Source: MA-ANB-1 sp965216445
GTDB taxonomy: Bacteria; Actinomycetota; Acidimicrobiia; Spongiisociales; ZC4RG35
NCBI GenBank assembly: GCA_965216445.1
Contig: OZ244166.1
Span: 620,001 to 684,000, forward strand
Direction of reading: 5' to 3'
DNA length: 64,000 nucleotides
The stretch's first letter is position 1. Every line of letters begins with the position of its first letter. A program made the translations under genes and the position numbers. A model generated the notes under the pieces. The model made no database searches. It was not told the origin of the DNA and saw only the letters and a program-made list of their open reading frames with translations. Of the stretch, positions 53,870 through 63,667 are shown in pieces.

Positions 53870-54466
53870 ATCGACATTGCAGTGCTCGCATCAGGATCGG
53901 GTACCAATCTCCAGGCGCTGATGGATTACGACGACCTTGGAGCCGAAATCACGCTTGTGATTTCTGATCGCCCCGGTGCACACGCATTGCAGAGGGCCGA
54001 CGGTGCCGGAATCCCCACTCAAGTTCTCCCTTACCGTGACTTCCCCGACCGAGACGCTTTTTCTCGCGCCGTTGTCGACAGTATTGAAGGTGCCGGCGTC
54101 GAGGCCATCGTTCTCGCCGGCTTCATGAGGATCCTGTCACCTGTTGCGGTTTCGCGATTCCCCAATCGAATACTCAATGTTCACCCATCTCTGCTCCCGT
54201 CATTTCCTGGGGCGCACGCCGTGGCGCAAGCACTGGCCCACGGCGTGAAAGTGACGGGAGTCACCGTCCACTTCGTCGATGAGGAGGTCGATCATGGGCC
54301 GATCATCGCGCAGGCTCCCGTACCGGTCCGGGTGGGCGACACGGAGAAGACCCTGCATGAGCGGATCCAGCAAGAGGAACACAGGATTTTCCCCGAGATA
54401 GTTGCCCGATTCGCCCGTGGTGAAATCTCCGTTGACGGTCGGGAGGTGATCGTCGGTGGGAACTGA
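53870..54466 (+). CDS. purN: Phosphoribosylglycinamide formyltransferase
   Basis: Transfers formyl from 10-formyl-THF to GAR in purine synthesis. Motifs: LASGSGTNLQAL, AGFMRILSP, and the catalytic triad region ILNVHPSLLPSFPGAHA with VTVHFVDEEVDHGPII. The first complete start codon is a GTG at 53882, which would cut the first beta-strand. An AUC at 53870 has a perfect GGAGGG five bases upstream and gives the usual I-x-I-A-V-L start, so I prefer it. A TACAAT -10 element lies at 53835. Overlaps purH. Confidence 0.9.
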   Translation: MDIAVLASGSGTNLQALMDYDDLGAEITLVISDRPGAHALQRADGAGIPTQVLPYRDFPDRDAFSRAVVDSIEGAGVEAIVLAGFMRILSPVAVSRFPNRILNVHPSLLPSFPGAHAVAQALAHGVKVTGVTVHFVDEEVDHGPIIAQAPVPVRVGDTEKTLHERIQQEEHRIFPEIVARFARGEISVDGREVIVGGN

Positions 54467-55961
54467 CGTCAAGCGGGCCCTGATCAGCGTCTACGACAAG
54501 ACGGGACTCCGGTCTTTCGGTCGGGGACTCGTTGAGGAAGGCGTCGAATTGGTTTCTTCGGGTGGGACCGCTGCTGCGCTGGAGTCGTACGGACTGCCCG
54601 TCACCCTGGTCAGCGACGTCACAGGTGCGCCAGAAATCCTCGGCGGAAGGGTGAAGACACTCCACCCGGCCATCCACGGTGGCATCCTCGCCCGCCCTGG
54701 GGTCGCTGCCGACTCCGCCGATTTGGTCGAGAACAACATCGAGTTGTTCCAACTCGTGGTCGTGAACCTCTATCCGTTCCGCGAAACTGTCGCTGATCCG
54801 GACTCAACCGAAGCCGACATCATTGAGAAGATCGACATAGGTGGCCCGGCAATGGTCAGGGCTGCTGCAAAGAACCATCGATGGGTTGGCGTGGTCACAA
54901 ACCCGAACCAATACGACTTGGTCCTGGAGGCGGTTCGCTCGGGGGGTATCGATGACGGGCTCCGTCGCGATCTGGCCGAAGAGGCCTTCTTCGCCACAGC
55001 CTCCTATGACGCCGCGATCGTAAACTGGTTGGGTCGAGACATTGCGGTGCCCTTGCGGCACCACTCGAACCTCCGATACGGCGAGAACCCGCACCAGGAA
55101 GCGGCGATATATGTTGAAGATGGTTTTCACCCGTGGTGGGCCGAGGCCCGTCAGTACCAGGGAAAAGAGCTTTCGTTCAACAACATCGCCGATGCCGAGG
55201 CGGCATGGCGTTTGGTCACGAGCAGTATGCCCGAACCTTCCGTCGCCATCATCAAACACACAAATCCGTGTGGGTTTGCCCACGATGAAACGGTGGCCAC
55301 TGCTTTCTCGAAGGCATGGGATTGCGATCCTGTTTCTGCGTTCGGCAGCGTCATCGCCGTGAATGGGCGGGTTGATGTGGACACAGCCAGTCTGGTTGCC
55401 GATCGCTTCGTTGAGGTACTCGTGTGCTCCTCGATCACGCCCGACGCCCTGAGTGTTCTGGCCAAGAAGAAGAATCTCAGAGTGCTCGAAGCGCCCCCGC
55501 CTACCGGAGGCGAATTGGACTTCCGTCGGATCGACGCAGGTTTCTTGGTGCAAAGTCAAGACTCTGATGTGGGCGAGGTCTGGCACACCGTGTCCGATGT
55601 GCAGCCTTCACCGGGGGAGATGATCCAGCTGAGCATGGCCATGACGGTTGCCATGCATACGAAATCGAATGCCATCGTGATCATGTCTGATTCGGCCGCA
55701 GTCGGGATTGGCGCCGGTGATCAGTCGCGTGTCGGCGCGGGCCGAAGAGCCGTGGCCCAGGCGGGGAATCGAGCCGAGGGGGCGGTCGCAGCGTCCGACG
55801 CCTTCTTTCCGTTCCGAGACGGACTCGACGCTCTCGTCGAAGCTGGAGTAAAGGCCATCGTGGAGCCGGGAGGATCGAAGAACGACCAGGAGCTGATTGA
55901 TGCTGCCAACGAACATGGCGTGGCTCTTGTTTTCTCCGGAACAAGGCACTTCAAACACTGA
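54456..55961 (+). CDS. purH: Bifunctional AICAR formyltransferase/IMP cyclohydrolase
   Basis: 501 residues from a GTG inside the end of purN. It does the last two steps to IMP. The cyclohydrolase part starts KRALISVYDKTGLRSFGRGL and has GGRVKTLHPAIHGG; the transformylase part has LRYGENPHQEA, KHTNPCGFA, QLSMAMTVAMHTKSNAIV and a C-terminus FSGTRHFKH. Normal length. Confidence 0.97.
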   Translation: MGTDVKRALISVYDKTGLRSFGRGLVEEGVELVSSGGTAAALESYGLPVTLVSDVTGAPEILGGRVKTLHPAIHGGILARPGVAADSADLVENNIELFQLVVVNLYPFRETVADPDSTEADIIEKIDIGGPAMVRAAAKNHRWVGVVTNPNQYDLVLEAVRSGGIDDGLRRDLAEEAFFATASYDAAIVNWLGRDIAVPLRHHSNLRYGENPHQEAAIYVEDGFHPWWAEARQYQGKELSFNNIADAEAAWRLVTSSMPEPSVAIIKHTNPCGFAHDETVATAFSKAWDCDPVSAFGSVIAVNGRVDVDTASLVADRFVEVLVCSSITPDALSVLAKKKNLRVLEAPPPTGGELDFRRIDAGFLVQSQDSDVGEVWHTVSDVQPSPGEMIQLSMAMTVAMHTKSNAIVIMSDSAAVGIGAGDQSRVGAGRRAVAQAGNRAEGAVAASDAFFPFRDGLDALVEAGVKAIVEPGGSKNDQELIDAANEHGVALVFSGTRHFKH

Positions 55962-56806
55962 TGAGCGCCAGGATTCTCGACGGCAAGCAGGTGGCAGCGA
56001 CGGTCAAGGAGGAGGTCAAGGGCCTCATCCCGGATTTGGGATACACACCGGGGTTGGCGACCGTCCTCGTTGGGGATGACCCCGCTTCGAACACCTATGT
56101 AAGAGGCAAACGTCGCGATGCGGCTGAGGTTGGTATCCGCTCGGTCCACCATGAGTTGGGCGCCACCGTTTCCATGGCCGAGCTGCTAGCCCTGGTCGAC
56201 TCGCTCAATGAAGACGACTCGGTGGATGGCATCCTCGTCCAACTGCCACTCCCTGAGGCACTTGACTCCGAAGCCATTGTCGAAGCCATCGACCCCGCCA
56301 AGGATGTCGACGGGCTGCATCCGTTCAATCTGGGAAACCTCGTCTTGGGCCGGCCCGGGCTGCGGCCATGCACGCCGGGTGGGATCATGCGGATTCTCGA
56401 CCACTACAAAATCTCGACACGTAGTGCACGGGCTGTAGTCGTCGGTCGGTCGTTCCTCGTTGGTCGTCCGCTGGCACTGATGCTGGCGGCGAGGGGCGCA
56501 GACGCAACGGTTTCTGTCGCCCACTCGCGTACCACCGACCTGGCCGCTATCTCCAGCGAAGCCGACATACTCGTGGCAGCGGTGGGTTCACCCCGACTTG
56601 TCAAGACAGAGCATGTCAAGCCGGGGGCAACGGTCATCGACGTTGGAATCAACCGGGTCGACGGAGTCCTGGTGGGCGACGTCGATTTCGACCGGGTCTC
56701 CGAGGTCGCAGGGGCGATCACACCGGTTCCTGGTGGAGTAGGCCCCATGACAAGAGCAATGCTGCTTGTGAACACCGTTGCCGCGGCTCAGGCCCGCAGG
56801 CTCTAA
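55961..56806 (+). CDS. folD: Methylenetetrahydrofolate dehydrogenase/cyclohydrolase
   Basis: 281 residues starting at a TGATG overlap with purH. It makes 10-formyl-THF, the cofactor used by PurN and PurH. Motifs: ASNTYVRGKRRDAAEVGI (catalytic lysine), DGILVQLPLP, PCTPGGIM, VVVGRSFLVGRP and a C-terminus TPVPGGVGPMTRAML. Part of purN-purH-folD. Confidence 0.96.
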   Translation: MSARILDGKQVAATVKEEVKGLIPDLGYTPGLATVLVGDDPASNTYVRGKRRDAAEVGIRSVHHELGATVSMAELLALVDSLNEDDSVDGILVQLPLPEALDSEAIVEAIDPAKDVDGLHPFNLGNLVLGRPGLRPCTPGGIMRILDHYKISTRSARAVVVGRSFLVGRPLALMLAARGADATVSVAHSRTTDLAAISSEADILVAAVGSPRLVKTEHVKPGATVIDVGINRVDGVLVGDVDFDRVSEVAGAITPVPGGVGPMTRAMLLVNTVAAAQARRL

Positions 56807-57384
56807 CCAAGTGTGGCGGTTGAGAAGATCACATGGAACGGCTGACAGTAAATGACGACGCTTCCGAATTCTGAGAGGTCGAGATCGGCCGGGATCTCAT
56901 AGTTCTGGTCGCCAATATTCCCCTTCAACGACCCGAGATCGACGTAGCCTTCGACGTCCTCCCTCGTGGTAGGCGAGGAATTCGGGACGAGTAAGACGTG
57001 TAGGTCGGGCCCGTTGGTTACCTCAAAGCCTTCGAAGCGCAGTACTTTCGACCCGTCTTCCAGCTCATAAACAGTTGCTGTGCCCGATCCCATGTGAAAG
57101 TCGTCCGCATCCTGGAAGGTTCCGCTGGCAAGGGCGGTCGGGCCGGGTTCCGGCATTGGTTCCTCGCTGGTCACTGGAGGGGAGTCGGCCGCTTGTTCCA
57201 TCTCCAATTCCACCTCCTCCTGGGTCATATCGTCGGGAATCTCGGCACTGGCCGACATGGGGAAGGCTTCGTCGACCTCGGTGTTCAGGAACAGCGGCGA
57301 TAGCAGCCACCATCCGACGGCGATGACGGGAACGGCGACAACAATCGCCGCAATCGTGACATTTTTCTTTGTGAATAGTTTCAT
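56803..57384 (-). CDS. Membrane-anchored DM13 domain protein
   Basis: 193 residues. One N-terminal helix (about 9-28), an acidic linker, then a DM13 domain from about 85 (ALASGTFQDADDFHMGSGTA, FEGFEVTNGPDLHVLLV) with the late cysteine in VVIYCQPFHVIF. DM13 domains may bind heme or act in redox; the role here is unknown. It is exported, convergent to folD with an overlap of stops, and divergent from icd. Confidence 0.82.
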   Translation of the reverse strand: MKLFTKKNVTIAAIVVAVPVIAVGWWLLSPLFLNTEVDEAFPMSASAEIPDDMTQEEVELEMEQAADSPPVTSEEPMPEPGPTALASGTFQDADDFHMGSGTATVYELEDGSKVLRFEGFEVTNGPDLHVLLVPNSSPTTREDVEGYVDLGSLKGNIGDQNYEIPADLDLSEFGSVVIYCQPFHVIFSTATLG

Positions 57385-57513
57385 TTGGGTTCACGGTATC
57401 CACCGCCCAGAAACCTGACATAAAGACTGGCCTTCGCTCGGACCACTCGTCTTCGTGTCAATCAGGGTCGCCACTAGGCTCCAGGTCCGTTCATCTTTCA
57501 GGAGAGTTCTGCC

Positions 57514-58708
<1,195 letters not shown>

Positions 58709-58716
<8 letters not shown>

Positions 58717-58942
58717 GGCAACGCGTTCGGCGTTGCCTCTCTCCCTCCAGAGTCGGAGACGAATGGAGGGAGTACGGGAACCTCTGCGAGGTTCCTTGGG
58801 AGTTTCCTTCGGAAACTCCCCGGCTCCTTCGTCGCCGGTACTCCCTCCGCAAGCGGAGGGGGAGGGTCTGAACGGAGGGAGACACAATATGTAGGGCAAC
58901 GCGTTCGGCGTTGCCTCTCTCCCTCCAGAGTCGGAGACGAAT
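58709..58942. repeat. 56-base exact direct repeat with hairpins at the end of icd
   Basis: The segment 58709-58764, which starts with ATATGTAGGGCAACGC and includes the icd stop, recurs at 58887-58942. It contains a GGCAACGC/GCGTTGCC hairpin and CTCCCTCCAGAGTCGGAGAC. Between copies lie a GGAACCTC hairpin, GGAAACTCC pieces and CTCCCTCCGCAAGCGGAGGG. It belongs to the same repeat family as 22.7 kb. Confidence 0.8.
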
Positions 58943-58962
58943 CAAAACCCACCGAGAACCCG

Positions 58963-59095
58963 TCGACCCGGAGTCCGGCCCCGACCACCAGGACGTTTAT
59001 CAGTGACCAGCCCGGCGACCTGGTCCAATTCGACTGTTTCTACGTGGGGTCTTTCAAACAGACCAAACTGACCACCAAAAAGATCCCGGGGAACG
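58963..59095 (+). pseudogene. Fragment of a DDE (rve/IS481-like) transposase
   Basis: A frame of about 40 codons reads FISDQPGDLVQFDCFYVGSF and continues KQTKLTTKK. The PGxLVQxDxFYVG pattern is the start of the rve catalytic core in IS481-like transposases, including the first catalytic Asp. Both ends fade into hairpin repeats, so only a scrap remains. Identification is by motif memory. Confidence 0.5.
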
Positions 59096-59240
59096 CTTCG
59101 CGTTCCTTAGGAGTTTGGCTTCGCCAACCTCCACTTGTTGAGCTTTAGTTGGTCGAACGGTGCCTTCCACCCTCGACCGCCATCCTGCGTCGCCGGTACT
59201 CCCTCCGCAAGCGGAGGGAGGGTCTGAACGGAGGGAGTAG
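59096..59240. repeat. Hairpin repeats between transposase scrap and Bax1-like gene
   Basis: TTGAGCTTTAGTTGGT, CTTCCACCCTCGACCGCC and CTCCCTCCGCAAGCGGAGGG recur here in the same order as at 22.8 and 24.1 kb, which defines one composite repeat element. Confidence 0.75.
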
Positions 59241-59246
59241 ATGCTT

Positions 59247-60002
59247 TCAGTCTCGGCCGCTGATCAATGCGATCAGACGGAGCATCTCCAGGTAGATCCA
59301 CACCACGGTGACCATCAGACCGAAAGCAGCAAACCAGGACATCCAACCCGGTGCCCCTTGTTTGATCCCGTTCTCGATGAGGTCGAAATCGAGGAGGAGA
59401 TTGAAAGACGCCACCCCGACGATCAGGAGACTGATTCCAATACCGATGGGGCCAGATTCCCACACGTATGGAATGTTGAGACCGAAAAGGCTCATCACAA
59501 TCGACGCCAGATAGAAGATTGCAATTCCAACCGTGGCCAGGACGATTGTCGATCGCAGCCGCTCGGTGACCTTGATGATCCGAGTCGCGTAAAGAAAGAG
59601 CATGGCCGCGAAGACGGCCATGGTTGCCATGATCGCCTGGAGCACAATCCCGTCGTAGAACGTTGCATACAAATTGGATATCGCACCGACCAAGACACCC
59701 TCGGCTATTGCAAACAGCGGTCCCGTGACCCGCACCCACTGGGGTTTGATCATGGTCACGATCAGGAGACCGAAAAGTGCGAGTATGGAGATCAGGAGGA
59801 TTCCCGAAATGGCGTCGGCGTTCATCCAGCCGAACACGGCACCAATCAAGAGCAAGGTAAAAAGGGTCCCAGTTGCCCGTACCGTGTCACCCATAGTCAT
59901 CCGGTCGCCGGGGGCGGTGATGATCGACGGTTGTGTGGAGACGACTTGCCCGTCCTGGGTTTTCTCGTCGCCGAATGTTCTGGTTAAGACCGGATTAGAC
60001 AT
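59247..60002 (-). CDS. Bax inhibitor-1/YccA family membrane protein
   Basis: About 251 residues from the ATG at 60002. N-terminal MSNPVLTRTFGDEK and a TMGDTVRATGTLFTLLLIGA opening match the bacterial Bax1-I group; seven hydrophobic helices follow and the C-terminus has WMSWFAAFGLMVTVVWIYLE. Family members are pH-sensitive channel-like proteins; the function here is unknown. About 280 bases upstream (60003-60283) show no gene. Confidence 0.88.
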   Translation of the reverse strand: MSNPVLTRTFGDEKTQDGQVVSTQPSIITAPGDRMTMGDTVRATGTLFTLLLIGAVFGWMNADAISGILLISILALFGLLIVTMIKPQWVRVTGPLFAIAEGVLVGAISNLYATFYDGIVLQAIMATMAVFAAMLFLYATRIIKVTERLRSTIVLATVGIAIFYLASIVMSLFGLNIPYVWESGPIGIGISLLIVGVASFNLLLDFDLIENGIKQGAPGWMSWFAAFGLMVTVVWIYLEMLRLIALISGRD

Positions 60003-60283
60003 AAGACAATTGTAGAGGTGTCGGCTGATTGACCAGCCGAATGTTTCACCCTGCAAGATGGTCCGGAAAACGCCGATTTGTATACGGTGCCGATTGGAGT
60101 CGGATCGCCGGCTTGCGAACTTTGCAAGAATGCTCCTTTCCTATATGCATTGGGACGTGCCCTCGTAGATTGCCGCGCCTAAGCAGAGGGCACCCGGCCC
60201 TTTAGACTGCCGCCGGTGGAATCGGACATCGCTAGACATCAGACTGCCGGGGTGACGACATAGGCACCTTCCTAGGGCTGGCA

Positions 60284-61558
60284 GTGGTTGTCCTTCTCGT
60301 CTTGCTCAATGCGTTCTTCGTTGCCGGCGAGTTCGCCATCGTCAGCGTGGAGCGAAGCGCTGCCGCGCGGCGCGCCGAAGAGGGCGAGAGAATGGCGCAG
60401 CGAATCCTGCACTCGCTGCGTAATCTCTCCTTCGAGCTCTCCGGCGCTCAACTCGGCATCACGATTACCTCACTGGTTCTCGGTGCGGTAGCCGAGCCAG
60501 CCATCGCGGCCGTGCTCCAGCCATGGGTGGAGAGGTTTCCCGCCCTGGAAGGGAGTTCGACAGCTATCGCTTTAACTGCTGCCTTCATACTCGCCACCGG
60601 AGGCCAGATGGTGTTCGGCGAGTTGGTCCCCAAGAACCTCGCCATCTCACGACCCTGGTTCTCCGCGGTCTGGTTCGGGGTCCCCATGCAATACGTCAAC
60701 CGCCTGCTTCGTCCTCTGATCCTCTTCCTCAACGCGTCTGCAGACTGGACCGTGCGAAAGCTTGGGATTGAGCCGCGCGACGATCTGGCTGGGGTCCGGT
60801 CCATGGAAGAGCTTGAGTTGATGATCCGTTCCTCGGGCGAGGAAGGTCGCCTTGATGAAGAAGAGCTCGTTTTGCTCACCAGGGCGCTCGCTTTCACTGA
60901 GATGGTGGCGAGCGAGGCGATGATTCCGCGCGTCAACCTGGTGGCTCTCGGGGCCGATGACTCGGTCGAAGACATGCGGCGCGTGTCAAGAGAGTCGGGA
61001 CACTCCCGGTTCCCCGTATATGGCGGGGATCTCGACAACGTGGTCGGAGTGGCCCACATCAAGGACACCGCCGAGATGGCCTTCGCCGACCTGTCAACCA
61101 GGAAAGTGGCGGAACTGGCTCAACCCGCCCTGGAAGTCCCGGAGACGAGCTCCCTAGAGTTCGTGTTGGGAGAGTTGCGCACCTCAGGGAAGGGGATGGC
61201 AATCGTCGTCGACGAGTACGGCGGCACCGCCGGCATCGTCACTCTCGAAGACCTTCTAGAAGAGATTTTCGGCGAGATCGAGGACGAGCACGACCTGGGT
61301 TGGTCGGACGCCTCTGAAGAGGACTCGCCAATACTCTCCGGACTGCTTCATCGCAACGAGGTCGAGGAGTCGATCGGTTTCAGCTGGCCTGAGGGTCGCT
61401 ACGAGACCTTAGGTGGGTTCATCATCTCTCGGCATGGCCGATTCCCCGAGGTAGGCAACGTGGTGGTCGAGGGCGATCTCGCCTTCGAGGTGGTAGAGAT
61501 GGACGGTCTGCGCGTTGACCAGGTTCGGGTGACTCGCATCAAGGAGAGCGATCGATGA
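60284..61558 (+). CDS. CNNM/CBS-pair/CorC transporter protein, first copy
   Basis: 424 residues. The CNNM (DUF21) domain with four helices (LLNAFFVAGEFAIVSVERSA, GAQLGITITSLVLGAVAEPA, GELVPKN) is followed by a CBS pair (about 205-330, EAMIPRVNLVALGADDSVED, IVVDEYGGTAGIVTLEDLLE) and a CorC/HlyC domain. Linked to Mg/Co efflux or haemolysin-like roles. The GTG start lacks a clear ribosome site and the N-terminus may begin a few codons upstream. Overlaps the second copy at ATGA. Confidence 0.9.
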   Translation: MVVLLVLLNAFFVAGEFAIVSVERSAAARRAEEGERMAQRILHSLRNLSFELSGAQLGITITSLVLGAVAEPAIAAVLQPWVERFPALEGSSTAIALTAAFILATGGQMVFGELVPKNLAISRPWFSAVWFGVPMQYVNRLLRPLILFLNASADWTVRKLGIEPRDDLAGVRSMEELELMIRSSGEEGRLDEEELVLLTRALAFTEMVASEAMIPRVNLVALGADDSVEDMRRVSRESGHSRFPVYGGDLDNVVGVAHIKDTAEMAFADLSTRKVAELAQPALEVPETSSLEFVLGELRTSGKGMAIVVDEYGGTAGIVTLEDLLEEIFGEIEDEHDLGWSDASEEDSPILSGLLHRNEVEESIGFSWPEGRYETLGGFIISRHGRFPEVGNVVVEGDLAFEVVEMDGLRVDQVRVTRIKESDR

Positions 61559-62865
61559 ATTGGTCAGCGCTGGTATGGCTGGTCGTGCTGCTTCTGGCCA
61601 ATGGCTTCTTCGTCGCCGCGGAATTCGCATACATCACGGCCCGCCGGAATGTGCTTCGAACACTGCCGGGGCGGTCGGCTCAGATCGCCGCTGGTCTCAG
61701 CGAAAACCTCTCGCTGAGCCTGGCTGGAGCCCAGCTAGGCATCACCATGGCTTCGCTGGTCTTGGGCGCAGTCGCCGAGCCGGCGATTGCGGGGATGCTG
61801 GAGCTTGCCCTGGGATTTCTCAATCTCCCCGAGGCGACGCTCCATGCGATCGCTCTGGTCATAGCGCTGCTCATCGTGGTGTTCCTGCACATGGTGATAG
61901 GTGAGATGGCGCCGAAGAACATTGCAATTTCCAGCCCAGAAGCTTCGGCAGTAGCGATGGCACTTCCATTCCGCGCATACATCATTGTCTTCCGCCCCCT
62001 CATCGCAGTTCTCAACGGCATCGCCAACGGGGTGCTCCGTCTGTTCCGAGTTCAACCGGCCGACGCCCTGGAGATGGGCCATTCGGCCGACGACTTGGCA
62101 ATCGTCATCAGCGCCGGTCGTAGCGAGGGGGTGATCGGCGACTTTGCGCACAACCTGCTGACGGGAGCGATCGATTTCTCGGAGAAGGATGCCTCAGATG
62201 TGATGACCCCCAGACCTGACGTCGTTTCGGGGCGAGCCGATGCGCCGGCCGAGTCCATCCTCGAACTCATGAAGCGCACCGGTTTCTCGCGCATCTTGCT
62301 CCATCCCGGTGATCTCGACGACTTGGTCGGCTTCGTCCACATCAAAGATCTACTCACTCTGTCAGCCGCGGACCTTGCAAAGCCCGTGGAGTCAGGCCTA
62401 TTGAGGCAAGCGCTGGCTGTCCCGGAGTCGGCTCGGATCCAGTCGGTTTTGCAACGTATGCGGCGAGACCGGATTCATCTCGGGGTGGTCATCGATGAGC
62501 ATGGCAGTGTTTCAGGTCTCCTCACGATGGAGGACGTCGCCGAGGAGCTAGTTGGAGAGATCACAGATGAACACGACGTCGATGTCGAGGACATCGAGAC
62601 ACTAGGCGATGAGGGCTACCTGGTCGCTGGTGGTGTCCGCATCGACGAGCTCGCTGAGATTGGTGTGCAGCTCCCCGATGGCGACTACACGACAATCGGC
62701 GGCCTGCTCATGGAGCAACTCGGACGCATCCCTCGGAGGTTCGACACCGTTGAGGTCGAAGGTTGGGAATTGGCCGTGCGAGCGACGAGGGGCCGAAGGG
62801 TCAGTCAGGTACGGATCAAGACTGCCGAAACGGGGGCAGCGGAGCCGGTCAGCGACCCATCGTGA
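61555..62865 (+). CDS. CNNM/CBS-pair/CorC transporter protein, second copy
   Basis: 436 residues, translationally coupled to the first copy. Same order: CNNM helices (LLLANGFFVAAEFAYITARR, GAQLGITMASLVLGAVAEPA, GEMAPKN), CBS pair with IDEHGSVSGLLTMEDVAEEL, and CorC domain. The tandem arrangement is common in actinobacteria and suggests a heterodimer for divalent cation transport. Confidence 0.9.
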   Translation: MNWSALVWLVVLLLANGFFVAAEFAYITARRNVLRTLPGRSAQIAAGLSENLSLSLAGAQLGITMASLVLGAVAEPAIAGMLELALGFLNLPEATLHAIALVIALLIVVFLHMVIGEMAPKNIAISSPEASAVAMALPFRAYIIVFRPLIAVLNGIANGVLRLFRVQPADALEMGHSADDLAIVISAGRSEGVIGDFAHNLLTGAIDFSEKDASDVMTPRPDVVSGRADAPAESILELMKRTGFSRILLHPGDLDDLVGFVHIKDLLTLSAADLAKPVESGLLRQALAVPESARIQSVLQRMRRDRIHLGVVIDEHGSVSGLLTMEDVAEELVGEITDEHDVDVEDIETLGDEGYLVAGGVRIDELAEIGVQLPDGDYTTIGGLLMEQLGRIPRRFDTVEVEGWELAVRATRGRRVSQVRIKTAETGAAEPVSDPS

Positions 62866-63403
62866 AGTATTCGGCGTTGGGCTGCATATCCGACAGCAGA
62901 GCGATGCGGTTGGAGAGCCCGTAAAGAGCGGCGATGGCGCCGATGTCCCAGATGTCCTCGTCGCTCAACCCGTGACTGTTCAACGCCTCGAGGTCGAAGG
63001 AACCAATCTCCTCGGGTCTCCGTGCCACCGTGACGGCAAAGTCGAGCATTGCTCGCTGTCGGTCAGTGATGGGAGCCGTGCGCCAATTGGCCGCTATCCG
63101 GTCGGCAATTTCGGTGTCGCGCGCCCTGATCCGGAGGATTGCCCCATGCGCCACGATGCAGTAGAGACAGTCGTTGGCCGCGCTGGTGGCGACGATCACC
63201 ATCTCCTTCTCGGCCTTGGACAATCCTGATTCTCTTTCGAGAAGTGCGTCGCTGTAATCCATGAATGCGCGCAACTCATCAGGTCTGTGACCCATGTTGA
63301 GGAAGACATTGGGGACGAAGCCGGTCTTTTCGGCAATGGGTCGAATGCGGTCTTGGAGGTCTTGAGGTAGGTCGTCGAGTGTGACGATGGGATACCGACT
63401 CAT
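62849..63403 (-). CDS. Peroxidase-related AhpD-like protein
   Basis: 184 residues. The carboxymuconolactone-decarboxylase fold with the redox pair in NDCLYCIVAHGA and a start RYPIVTLDDLPQDLQDRI characteristic of the uncharacterised peroxidase-related family. Probably reduces peroxides with a thiol partner. Its last 17 bases overlap the end of the second CNNM gene. Confidence 0.88.
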   Translation of the reverse strand: MSRYPIVTLDDLPQDLQDRIRPIAEKTGFVPNVFLNMGHRPDELRAFMDYSDALLERESGLSKAEKEMVIVATSAANDCLYCIVAHGAILRIRARDTEIADRIAANWRTAPITDRQRAMLDFAVTVARRPEEIGSFDLEALNSHGLSDEDIWDIGAIAALYGLSNRIALLSDMQPNAEYFTMGR

Positions 63404-63588
63404 GAATCTTCACCTTTGTTATAGGCGCGGTCGGCCTCTTCCCACGCCTCGTTGCGTTCCTTGACTCTTTCAAGCGCTTTCTCGGCCTCGGCACGGCTGG
63501 GGAACGGTCCGATTCGGTCCATGATTCGACAGCCCAGCTTCTCCTCAACAGTCTTGTGCTCGATGCAGTAGTACCACTCTTCAGCCAT
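63400..63588 (-). CDS. Small conserved actinobacterial protein
   Basis: 62 residues from the ATG at 63588 (a longer frame reaching 63690 overlaps nadA). It has EEWYYCIEHKTVEEKLGCR and a helical region RAEAEKALERVKERNEAW. I recall similar SPOR-like small proteins in actinobacteria without known function. The stop overlaps the AhpD-like start at ATGA. Confidence 0.72.
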   Translation of the reverse strand: MAEEWYYCIEHKTVEEKLGCRIMDRIGPFPSRAEAEKALERVKERNEAWEEADRAYNKGEDS

Positions 63589-63667
63589 GACCAGAATGTA
63601 ACCGTGTCGGGCGTGGCCGGTGGCACGCTGTCTCCAATGCGCTCTACGTCTCCTACACTCGGTGGCA

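Noticed and set aside
60003..60283. A tRNA or small RNA gene in the gap before the CNNM genes
   Set aside because: No cloverleaf, conserved TTCGA arm or terminator could be recognised.
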